This document shows positions 14,857 through 21,485 of a stretch of 22,522 nt of DNA, one piece after another. The notes below the pieces were generated by a model. It saw nothing but the letters and a program-made list of their open reading frames with translations. It was not told the DNA's origin and made no database searches. The stretch is from positions 1-22,522 of the forward strand of contig JABAAI010000004.1 of the NCBI GenBank assembly GCA_014238825.1, written 5' to 3'. Both the position numbers and the translations under genes were made by a program. Position 1 is the first letter of the stretch. Each line of letters begins with the position of its first letter. Source of the DNA: Leptospirales bacterium (lineage in GTDB: Bacteria; Spirochaetota; Leptospiria; Leptospirales; Leptonemataceae).

Positions 14857-15555
14857 ATGGTCGAAAAAACTTACCAAGATTTGGGCTTTGCAAAACTAGA
14901 TATAGGGCGTGCAATGCGAAGAGGCGTTCCCGAAGTTATCTTATGCACAGGGAAAGAGCCAAGTCAGCTAGTACTAATTCTAAAAGAGTTAGCAAAATAC
15001 ATTGACAGGGATGGCTTTGCCCTAGCCACGCGTGCCGAAGACAAGCACTTTGAAGCAGTACGCCAAGAGCTGGGAACAAAAGCTCAGTACTTTAAAGAGG
15101 CGCGCCTGATTCTCATCGGTCCCAAGCCACATAAAAGCACTAGGGGAGATATAACTATACTAACAGGGGGCACTTCCGACATCCCAGTAGCAGAAGAAGC
15201 CGCTATAACAGCAGAAATACTTGGCAATCAATGCAAGCGCATTTATGACGTTGGGGTTGCCGGCATTCAGCGTTTTTTTGATAATTTGACAGAAATTAGG
15301 AAAGCGCGCGTTCTTATTATCGTTGCCGGCATGGAAGGCGCCCTAGCATCTCTTACATCTGGTCTGGTAGCTGTCCCTATTATTGCTGTTCCAACTAGCA
15401 TTGGCTATGGAGCAAACTTTGCTGGATTTACTCCTCTGCTTGCTATGCTCAACTCTTGCTCGCCCGGGATGAGCGTTGTAAATATCGATAATGGCTTTGG
15501 AGCGGCTTATATGGCTCATCTTATCAATAACATGAAGACAGTATCTCAGAACTGA
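14857..15555 (+). CDS. larB: LarB, pyridinium-3,5-biscarboxylic acid mononucleotide synthase
   Basis: LarB carboxylates and hydrolyses nicotinic acid adenine dinucleotide to P2CMN, the first step in making the nickel-pincer nucleotide (NPN) cofactor first found in lactate racemase. The 232-residue product has the family N-terminal signature AKLDIGRAMRRGVPEVI at about residues 12-28 and a PurE-like C-terminal domain with GVAGIQRF, VAGMEGALASLTSGLV, AVPTSIGYGANFAGF and LNSCSPGMSVVNIDNGFGAA. Cys201 in that segment corresponds to the cysteine reported to attack the substrate ring. I chose the ATG at 14857; a TTG two codons upstream is in frame, and no strong Shine-Dalgarno is visible at either. 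larC follows after 26 bases. The 250 bases upstream show only small hairpins. Confidence 0.93.
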   Translation: MVEKTYQDLGFAKLDIGRAMRRGVPEVILCTGKEPSQLVLILKELAKYIDRDGFALATRAEDKHFEAVRQELGTKAQYFKEARLILIGPKPHKSTRGDITILTGGTSDIPVAEEAAITAEILGNQCKRIYDVGVAGIQRFFDNLTEIRKARVLIIVAGMEGALASLTSGLVAVPIIAVPTSIGYGANFAGFTPLLAMLNSCSPGMSVVNIDNGFGAAYMAHLINNMKTVSQN

Positions 15556-15581
15556 GAGATATCATAATATATAATCATTTT

Positions 15582-16820
15582 ATGAAAAAAATCGTCTACC
15601 TAGATTGCACTAGTGGAATTTGTGGCTCAATGTTTGTGGGGGCACTATTAGACCTAGGACTTGAGTGGCAAAAACTCACAGCAGAACTTAAAACATTAGG
15701 GCTCTCTAACTACAAACTAAATAGAAAAAAAGTTACTGATCAAGGAATAACAGGGACTCTCTTTTTAGTAGATTGTGAAAAGGAGAAAAAACATAGGAAA
15801 TTTCCAGAAATTGAAATAATTATAAAAAACTCAAAATTATCTCAAAAAGTACAAAAAAAAGTATTAGAAATCTTTTGGCTCTTAGCTCAAGCCGAGGGCA
15901 AAATTCACAATTGCAAACCTAGTGAAGTTCACTTCCATGAAGTAGGGGCAGTAGATGCTATTATCGATATCACGGCTGTCTGTATAGGCTTAGATTTACT
16001 TGGTATAGAAAAAATATACAGCTCAGCTGTGCACTTAGGTAGCGGTGAAATGGAATGTGCTCACGGCAGGCTAGCTATCCCTGCCCCTGCTACCCTCGAA
16101 CTACTCCGTGGTCTAAAATGCTATAGTCACGGTATTGAAACTGAGCTTACAACTCCAACTGGAGCCGCATTGCTACGGGGGCTAAAGGCGTCATTTGAAA
16201 CCCAACCAAAAATGTGCTTAGAAAAAATTGGCTATGGAGCAGGCGAAAGTAAGCTAGCTATCCCCAATTTTCTCCGAATTCGACTAGGCATTTTAGAAAC
16301 TGAGCCAACGCTAGTATCTCAAAATTTTGAAGTAATAGATGAGCCGCTAGAGCAGAATTTAGAAAAAGAGACCTTAACTCTATTAGAATGTGGCTTAGAT
16401 GATTCAAGCCCTGAAATATTAGCTTATCTTCGCGAAAGCCTAGAAGAGAATGGAGCATTAGAGGTGATGATAATTCCAGCTCAAATGAAAAAGGGACGAA
16501 GCGGGCACCTACTTAGAGTAGTCTCTAAGCCAATTACAGCAGGTCTCATACAAGAAATTATATTTCGTGAGAGTTCCAGCCTAGGAGTGCGCAAACAAAA
16601 TATAAAACGCCTTAGCCTATCTCGAAAAACATGCGAGGTGTCTCTAAAGCACGGAAACGTCACCGTAAAATATGCTTACAAGAAAGCTAATCCAAAAACA
16701 ATATCTAACATCAGCCCAGAATATGAAAGTTGCAAAGCATACGCCACGAAACACGACTTAGCCCTCAAGAAAGCGTATCAGGAGGCATATGAGGCGGTAT
16801 TTTCTCAAAGTAATTTATAA
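15582..16820 (+). CDS. larC: LarC, nickel-insertion protein for the NPN cofactor
   Basis: LarC inserts nickel into the dithiolated pincer intermediate in a CTP-dependent cyclometallation. The 412-residue product covers both halves as one uninterrupted ORF, unlike the frameshift-linked larC1/larC2 of Lactobacillus plantarum. Family motifs are HFHEVGAVDAIIDI near residue 125, GSGEMECAHGRLAIPAPAT, ELTTPTGAALL, CGLDDSSPEILAYL (usually ETNIDD.. or similar), MKKGRSGHLLRVV, RESSSLGVR and SPEYESC near the end. The N-terminal motif reads SGICGSMF at 11-18, whereas I expect SGISGDMF-like sequence, so position 16 is Ser rather than Asp. It follows larB by 26 bases with no clear Shine-Dalgarno. larE, the sulfur transferase, and any racemase are not in the window. 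Confidence 0.93.
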   Translation: MKKIVYLDCTSGICGSMFVGALLDLGLEWQKLTAELKTLGLSNYKLNRKKVTDQGITGTLFLVDCEKEKKHRKFPEIEIIIKNSKLSQKVQKKVLEIFWLLAQAEGKIHNCKPSEVHFHEVGAVDAIIDITAVCIGLDLLGIEKIYSSAVHLGSGEMECAHGRLAIPAPATLELLRGLKCYSHGIETELTTPTGAALLRGLKASFETQPKMCLEKIGYGAGESKLAIPNFLRIRLGILETEPTLVSQNFEVIDEPLEQNLEKETLTLLECGLDDSSPEILAYLRESLEENGALEVMIIPAQMKKGRSGHLLRVVSKPITAGLIQEIIFRESSSLGVRKQNIKRLSLSRKTCEVSLKHGNVTVKYAYKKANPKTISNISPEYESCKAYATKHDLALKKAYQEAYEAVFSQSNL

Positions 16821-16830
16821 ATGTATATTC

Positions 16831-16876
16831 ACTAAAGTACATTTTTTTTTTATAAAATTAAAAAAAGTGCTTTAGT
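16831..16876 (+). terminator. Hairpin after larC, possible terminator
   Basis: ACTAAAGTAC (16831-16840) pairs with GTGCTTTAGT (16867-16876) with one G-U pair, and inside it a run of T pairs with a run of A. It lies 10 bases after the larC stop and 47 bases before flgM. The T run is within the hairpin rather than after it, so the case for termination is moderate. Confidence 0.45.
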
Positions 16877-16923
16877 AAATCCATGACCTATACCGAAAGC
16901 ATAAGCAGAAGGAGTGTAAGAAT

Positions 16924-17220
16924 ATGATGATAGATAAAGTAGGTGGTTTAAGCCCAAGCTCTAATCACCAAAAAACAAAAGAGGTTCAAAAAGACCAGAC
17001 AATAAACTCGGCACAGGATAGAGTAAATATCTCAAAAGAAGCTAGCCAAGCTGCAGATTTGGCTCGTATAGCTGATATAGTCAGCCATACAGAAGATCCA
17101 GAGCGTGTTGCAAAGCTTAATCTAGTGCGCGATAAATTAGCTAGGCACGAATACGACAATCTGAACGAAGAACAAGCTCAGACTATTACTGCTTCGCTTA
17201 TGCAAACTTTCTTCGGATAG
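16924..17220 (+). CDS. flgM: Anti-sigma-28 factor FlgM
   Basis: FlgM binds and inhibits the flagellar sigma factor FliA until the hook-basal body is complete, when it is exported. The 98-residue product begins MMIDKVGGLSP, an opening I associate with spirochaete FlgM proteins, has a flexible N-terminal half rich in Lys, Gln and Asn, then DRVNISKEA and a helical C-terminal sigma-binding half ending ITASLMQTFFG. A good Shine-Dalgarno (GAAGGAG at 16908-16914) lies nine bases before the ATG at 16924; the second codon is also ATG. No other flagellar gene is present in the window. The last codons lie within a 13-bp inverted repeat shared with the convergent ATPase gene. The assignment rests on length, layout and the sigma-binding half, not on invariant residues. 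Confidence 0.8.
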   Translation: MMIDKVGGLSPSSNHQKTKEVQKDQTINSAQDRVNISKEASQAADLARIADIVSHTEDPERVAKLNLVRDKLARHEYDNLNEEQAQTITASLMQTFFG

Positions 17221-17235
17221 AATTGCATAAGCGAA
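17193..17235. terminator. 13-bp perfect inverted repeat between convergent flgM and ATPase genes
   Basis: TTCGCTTATGCAA (17193-17205) and TTGCATAAGCGAA (17223-17235) are exact inverted copies around a 17-nt loop that contains the flgM stop codon. It ends 3 bases before the stop codon of the convergent gene. On the plus strand a TTTTT run follows only after about 13 bases. It probably acts as a bidirectional end signal or a 3' stabiliser, with its left arm encoding the FlgM C-terminus. Confidence 0.55.
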
Positions 17236-17237
17236 TC

Positions 17238-18317
17238 TTATAAAATTGTTTTTCTGTTTAGACTGGACTTAATCATGTCTTGATTATAGGCCTTGACGGT
17301 AAAGTCATCTGCCCCGCCTGTCCCTTTCTCAAACTCAAATAAGCGGAAATCGTAAACATTAGTTTTTTCGTAAACCTCATGTACAGCATGGATACAATCC
17401 CAACTATGCGTTGTCGCCAATAATTGCACATTGAACTTCTCTGCCAGGCTATGGATGGCACGAAATACAGTTATTAAATTACTATGATGAATACCATTTT
17501 CAATCTCATCGATTAATAAAGTCCCATTTTGACAGATTGGCAGAGCCAAAGCAATACTTAACAGACGTTTAACACCCTCCCCCATATAAGAAAGAGGGAT
17601 TAGCTTGGTCCCGCCTAGATCAGCATGTAAAGCAGGGATGCCCGTTGAAATGCTAACGACAAAACGTTTTAGCTTGGGTTCAATTTGCTTCATAGTCTCG
17701 ATTATGGGACCATGAAGCCCAGATTGCTCCAGACGTGAATAGCGTTCTGTATCCTCAACATGATTTCTAATATGAGTTGCCATAAAAATACTGGTAGAAA
17801 AGGGAATCTCAGCCTTATTATCACGAGAAAAAATAATCTGCTTTTTGGAAAATCGAGCACCTACCCTATATTCACTGCCATTTGGATCGCGAAAAACCAA
17901 TGATAGTTGCTGATTTGATGCACTAATCGTAGAGACAAACTCGTGTTGGGGTTTGTCTAAAGCTTCATTTTCCTTAGCAATCTCAGATGACCGGAGTGGC
18001 TCCAAAGTTACCACAAGCTCTCGCTTATCGCCATTTACATCATAGCTAATCAGATGAATCGGCTCTGTCGTTAGCTTATCATGAAAAAGCCAACCCCACA
18101 CCTCGTGTGCATTTGGTACCAGCTTAACTATTCCACGAAAAATATTGATATTAATCGGTAGTTCTGGATTTGTTCCACCTAGATGCAGAAATACCCCTTC
18201 CAGAAAGGCTGTCTTCCCACTATTGTTTCTTCCCATAATTAAATTTATTCTAGAAAGAGGGGATATCGAAGTGTTCTTAAAACAACGAAAATGTTTTAAC
18301 GTAAATGTTTCAATCAT
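17238..18317 (-). CDS. Solitary OLD/RecF-like AAA family ATPase
   Basis: The 359-residue protein is an ABC/SMC-type ATPase of the AAA_15/AAA_21 group. It starts MIETFTLKHFRCFKN, has Walker A GRNNSGKT at 29-36, an ABC-like signature SYMGEGVKRLL near 243-253, Walker B LLIDEIENG with D270 and E271, and a switch histidine H304 in ATTHSWD. It is about the length of a stand-alone ATPase domain and has no C-terminal TOPRIM nuclease as in OLD proteins. Relatives often occur in anti-phage or DNA-repair systems paired with a nuclease, but here the neighbours are flgM (convergent) and a CNNM/CBS protein gene upstream, with no partner. No Shine-Dalgarno is clear at the ATG at 18315-18317. Hand-sampled G+C is about 38-47%, somewhat above the adjacent gene. 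The ATPase fold is secure; the role is unknown. Confidence 0.85.
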   Translation of the reverse strand: MIETFTLKHFRCFKNTSISPLSRINLIMGRNNSGKTAFLEGVFLHLGGTNPELPININIFRGIVKLVPNAHEVWGWLFHDKLTTEPIHLISYDVNGDKRELVVTLEPLRSSEIAKENEALDKPQHEFVSTISASNQQLSLVFRDPNGSEYRVGARFSKKQIIFSRDNKAEIPFSTSIFMATHIRNHVEDTERYSRLEQSGLHGPIIETMKQIEPKLKRFVVSISTGIPALHADLGGTKLIPLSYMGEGVKRLLSIALALPICQNGTLLIDEIENGIHHSNLITVFRAIHSLAEKFNVQLLATTHSWDCIHAVHEVYEKTNVYDFRLFEFEKGTGGADDFTVKAYNQDMIKSSLNRKTIL

Positions 18318-18329
18318 AGTGACTTAGGC

Positions 18330-18367
18330 TATTTTGCTATATATATTTTACTATGTATATTTTGCTA
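18330..18367. repeat. 10-bp direct repeat upstream of the ATPase gene
   Basis: TATTTTGCTA occurs at 18330-18339 and again at 18358-18367, 28 bp apart, in the 47-bp spacer; the second copy covers the stop codon of the upstream gene. It may be a regulatory site or a small duplication scar in an A/T-rich spacer. Confidence 0.4.
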
Positions 18368-19717
18368 GGCTTCTTTTTCATAAGATTTACCTTCCACCTC
18401 ACTTTCAAGTGGTCTGATGTATAAACGAAATTGAACTAACTTTTGACGAATGCGACGTAAAAGCTCAAAGCTTAAATTCTCATACTTAAGCATCTCACCA
18501 ACTTCTGGAAAGCGTTCGGCCTTAGATATAATAAAACCAGCAATACTATTGTAGCCTTTTGATTCAGGGATATGATAGTCATCAAAATATTCATTAAATT
18601 CATTAATAGAGCAAGTCCCCAAAACAGAATATTTATTTTCGGCAAGAGCGACAATCGGAGACTCCAAAGGTTGCTCGGAAATATCTTGGATCTCTCCAAC
18701 TATCTCCTCGAGAATATCTTCCATTGTTATAATACCAGCTGTTCCACCATACTCATCAACTACAATCGCTAAGTGAGTTCTACGTTTTTGCATCTCTTTA
18801 AGAATTTTATCTATTTTCATACTTTCTGGAACGTAATATGGGGTATGAAGTAAACTCTCTATAGTTTTCTTCTTTTTCTTGGGGTTACGAAGGCACATTG
18901 TCATATAATCTCGTAAGTGTAAAACGCCCCTTATTTTATCTAGAGTTTCATGAAAGACAGGAATACGATTATGATTGATTTGTAAGATAGCGGTATCCAA
19001 CTCATCGAAATCTAGGTCAATGGAAAGTGATTTTACATTGACCCGTGGCGTCATCACCTCGCGAGCAGAAGTATCGTTGATGCCAAAAACATTTGAAATA
19101 ATTTGATGCTCTGTTTTTGCAATAGCTCCTACCTTAACTCCCTCCTGTAAAATTTCTCGTATTTCTTCCTCATGCAAACGCGTTTCTGAAAAGCTAGTCT
19201 GCCCTTTCTGAAAAACAGCTAAAACAAGATTACTAGAAAAAGTTAGGAAGAAAGTAAAACCTGAAAATGTACGAGAAAAAAAGTATAATGGATAAGCAAC
19301 AATCATCGAAAAGCGAGTGGCATAGCGGAGAGCAAGGGATTTTGGGATTAGCTCGCCAAAAACCAAGGAAAGATAGGCAATTATTAGCACCAAAAAAAGC
19401 AAAGCTACTTCTTCTATATACTTCAAGTCTAGAGCTAAGCCTTTAAGATAAGGATCCAAATAGCGCATCAAACGCGAACCACCATACACAGAAGCCAAGG
19501 TAGAAAGCAAGGTTACCCCAATTTGAACGGTAGCAAAAAATCTATCTGGCTGCTGTTTGAGGTAGGAAATCAGGCGAGCTCTACGCTTGCCTGCTTTTAT
19601 CATCTCATCGAGGTTAACTTTCTTAATCGAAATAATCGCAATTTCAGAACCAGTAAAAAATCCGTTAAAGATAATCAAAACGAAAATAAAAAAAATATCT
19701 AGTATTAGTCCTTCCAT
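18365..19717 (-). CDS. CNNM/CBS-domain membrane protein, hemolysin/CorC family
   Basis: An inner-membrane protein of the family linked to Mg/Co or Na/Mg transport and annotated as hemolysin-like. The 450 residues contain an N-terminal CNNM (DUF21) domain to about residue 190 with NGFFTGSEIAIIS, hydrophobic segments near 5-22, 105-125 and 135-160, and GELIPKSLALR. Next is a pair of CBS domains (about 210-340) with AREVMTPRVNV and VVDEYGGTAGIITMEDILEEIVGEI, and then the C-terminal CorC_HlyC domain (about 355-440). The length is normal. There is no Shine-Dalgarno, and a strong-looking promoter ends only a few bases before the ATG, so the message may be near-leaderless. It may be co-transcribed with the ATPase gene, 47 bases downstream. 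A specific transport substrate cannot be assigned. Confidence 0.93.
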   Translation of the reverse strand: MEGLILDIFFIFVLIIFNGFFTGSEIAIISIKKVNLDEMIKAGKRRARLISYLKQQPDRFFATVQIGVTLLSTLASVYGGSRLMRYLDPYLKGLALDLKYIEEVALLFLVLIIAYLSLVFGELIPKSLALRYATRFSMIVAYPLYFFSRTFSGFTFFLTFSSNLVLAVFQKGQTSFSETRLHEEEIREILQEGVKVGAIAKTEHQIISNVFGINDTSAREVMTPRVNVKSLSIDLDFDELDTAILQINHNRIPVFHETLDKIRGVLHLRDYMTMCLRNPKKKKKTIESLLHTPYYVPESMKIDKILKEMQKRRTHLAIVVDEYGGTAGIITMEDILEEIVGEIQDISEQPLESPIVALAENKYSVLGTCSINEFNEYFDDYHIPESKGYNSIAGFIISKAERFPEVGEMLKYENLSFELLRRIRQKLVQFRLYIRPLESEVEGKSYEKEA

Positions 19718-19729
19718 TTAATTTGTTAT

Positions 19730-19758
19730 GTTATAGAAAATAAGACGAATTAAGTCAA
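19730..19758 (-). promoter_or_regulatory. Sigma-70-type promoter for the CNNM/CBS gene
   Basis: TTGACT (19753-19758) and TATAAC (19730-19735) on the minus strand are separated by exactly 17 bp; each matches the consensus at five of six positions. The predicted start is near 19723, leaving a 5' leader of only about 5-7 nt before the ATG at 19717, which fits the lack of a ribosome binding site. Confidence 0.6.
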
Positions 19759-20326
19759 TCAAAGCAAATTTAATATAATCTAAGCGGGTCGTATCGTGGA
19801 ACCGTTATAGAAAGCTTGAAACTCTAAGCACTAGTTATAAGACTAGCACAAAAACCTCCTGCTATGCTAATAAAATGATAAAAAGGGGACAAAATAGGTC
19901 GGAACAGAGCGACTAAATACAATATGATTTGACTAGTCTTTTTGTAAAGAATTAAATATATAAAAATTTTTAGATTTTTTAGATATTCTAGATTTTCGCA
20001 ATCCTTGTTGTCTTTTGCTGGCAAAAGCGAGAAATTGCCTAATCTATCCTTAGCTATTTCAAGGGAAAGATTTGTTATTTCCCAATTTCTACCTGAATTT
20101 AATGATAGAATGTATTCTATAAAACATTTTCCAATCAGTTGCGAAAAACAATCCTTTCTTCCTCACTCCAAAAATAATCTCTGTGAAAACAAAGGACTTT
20201 TTAGTTTACACTGTTCCCAAACAATGTTCTAAACCTTTGCTTAGTTGTTTCTTCTATTTCTTTCATCTGTTAATAAAATAAATAATATTCACTCTACTAG
20301 AGGAAAATAACTAATACCTATGAAAG
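19759..20326. other. Gene-poor intergenic region of about 570 bp
   Basis: I find no convincing protein gene here. Two short frames (66 codons minus, 75 codons plus) both start at TTG without a ribosome binding site. On the plus strand there is a perfect TATAAT at 19774-19779, an AAGACTAG (19839-19846) complementary to CTAGTCTT (19933-19940) followed by more Ts, and a GGTCG/CGACT stem at 19897-19914; a small RNA at about 19786-19943 is possible but unproven. A CTTTTGC/GCAAAAG palindrome lies at 20012-20027, and AAATAACT/AGTTATTT at 20305-20332 may end transcription from either side. Confidence 0.4.
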
Positions 20327-20614
20327 TTATTTTTTCAAAAGATTATTAAGGCTCGCTATAAGCTCTTCTACTGGCACACCGTAGCCTAGGCAGACCTGTT
20401 CGATGGTTTCAATTTCATTGATGGAGCAATGAGAACAACCTCCAAGGTGGTAGCTCGAAAAAATAATAGCAGCATCTTGATGAACTTGCATAGCCTCTTG
20501 AACCGTCATCCCGGCATGGAAGGCGGGCACACTAATTGTGGCATCCCCTGCTCGCGCTGAATCTTGTTTTTCTAAGTTTTCTTTGCTTTCTGATATTCCA
20601 CTTGTTTTTGACAT
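20327..20614 (-). CDS. DUF1858-domain protein with CxxC motif
   Basis: The 95-residue protein has a polar, probably disordered N-terminus (about 1-25) and then a DUF1858 domain: VPAFHAGMTVQEAMQVHQDA, IFSSYHLGGCSHCS and a helix with ETIEQVCLGYGVPVEELIASLN. The two cysteines of GGCSHC fit the CxxC pair of this family, which is found alone or fused to ScdA/hybrid-cluster-type proteins and is thought to take part in redox or iron-sulfur chemistry. The ATG at 20612-20614 has GGAG 12 bases upstream, a slightly long spacing. It stands alone, with a gene-poor region downstream and an A/T-rich 201-bp spacer upstream to tRNA-Ala. The domain call is firm; the function is not known. Confidence 0.85.
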   Translation of the reverse strand: MSKTSGISESKENLEKQDSARAGDATISVPAFHAGMTVQEAMQVHQDAAIIFSSYHLGGCSHCSINEIETIEQVCLGYGVPVEELIASLNNLLKK

Positions 20615-20734
20615 AAATTTATTAGTACTCCAATTAAAAATTTAAGACTATAATAATGTCTATTAATTTAGTTTAATTAATAAATGTCAAGATAAAAATT
20701 GATTTGATTAAATAAATACTTGCAATCAATTTGG

Positions 20735-20748
20735 AGCTAATTTTAGCT
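20735..20748 (+). terminator. Small hairpin with following T run, upstream of tRNA-Ala
   Basis: AGCTAA/TTAGCT form a 6-bp stem with a 2-nt centre, followed by a T-rich run (ATATTTATTTTTT). A 9-bp inverted repeat AAATTGATT/AATCAATTT lies at 20696-20732 just before it. No plus-strand gene ends nearby, so the role as a terminator is uncertain. Confidence 0.3.
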
Positions 20749-20815
20749 ATATTTATTTTTTAGATGAACTCTATTTAGAAAATAAAATTGACTCTAATAA
20801 ATTTAGATAAATTAT

Positions 20816-20888
<73 letters not shown>

Positions 20889-20907
20889 AAAATAAGAGCT
20901 TAGAAAA

Positions 20908-21465
20908 ATGGCCGTTTATAAAATATTAAGGGCTGGCGACCAAGTATTGCGTCAGATAGCAAAGCCTGTCCCAGAAAATGAAATTACAGCAAAGGAAACC
21001 AAAAAGCTAGTACGTGATATGTTTGATACAATGATAGATGCAAAGGGTCTGGGACTGGCTGCTCCGCAAATAGGTATCCTCAAGCAAATCGTAGTAATTG
21101 GCTTTAGCAAAAATGAAAGGTATCCAAAGCTAGAGAGCGAAATGGAACGCCAAGTTTTAATCAATCCTGTAATTACTCCTGTCCGTAGTGAGATACTTGG
21201 TTTCTGGGAAGGTTGCCTGTCAGTTCCCGGAATGAGAGGTTATGTGGAACGACCAAGTAAAATTAAACTTGCTTGGCATGATGAAAAAGGAGAAGCATTT
21301 GAAAAAATTATCGATGGCTTTAATGCTGTTGTCTATCAACATGAATGTGATCATTTGCAAGGGATATTGTACCTGGATCGCCTTAAAGACCCGCGTCTCT
21401 TTGGTTTTAATGAAGAATTAGAAATAGCAGATAGTATTAACAAAACTCAGACCGAAGCCGTTTAG
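20908..21465 (+). CDS. def: Peptide deformylase
   Basis: Removes the formyl group from the N-terminal methionine of new proteins; an Fe- or Zn-dependent cytoplasmic enzyme. The 185-residue product has all three signatures: GLGLAAPQIG at 47-56, EGCLSVPG with metal ligand C103, and QHECDHLQG with metal ligands H145 and H149 and catalytic E146. The C-terminal tail after YLDRL is slightly long. It starts at the ATG at 20908, only 19 bases after tRNA-Ala, with a weak AAGAG ribosome binding site, so it may be processed from a tRNA-containing transcript. The CCA-enzyme gene follows after 20 bases. In many bacteria def sits with fmt; here it does not. Confidence 0.98.
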   Translation: MAVYKILRAGDQVLRQIAKPVPENEITAKETKKLVRDMFDTMIDAKGLGLAAPQIGILKQIVVIGFSKNERYPKLESEMERQVLINPVITPVRSEILGFWEGCLSVPGMRGYVERPSKIKLAWHDEKGEAFEKIIDGFNAVVYQHECDHLQGILYLDRLKDPRLFGFNEELEIADSINKTQTEAV

Positions 21466-21485
21466 ATTATCTAAAGCCTAAGTTA

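Noticed and set aside
16876..16905. Sigma-28 (FliA) promoter before flgM
   Set aside because: ACCGAAAG resembles the GCCGATAA -10 only partly, and no TAAA-type -35 lies at the required spacing.
19824..20024. 66-codon minus-strand frame with a hydrophobic stretch
   Set aside because: TTG start with no ribosome binding site, in an A/T-rich region where hydrophobic codons arise by chance; no terminator or promoter supports it.
20005..20232. 75-codon plus-strand frame
   Set aside because: TTG start without ribosome binding site and no protein-like pattern.
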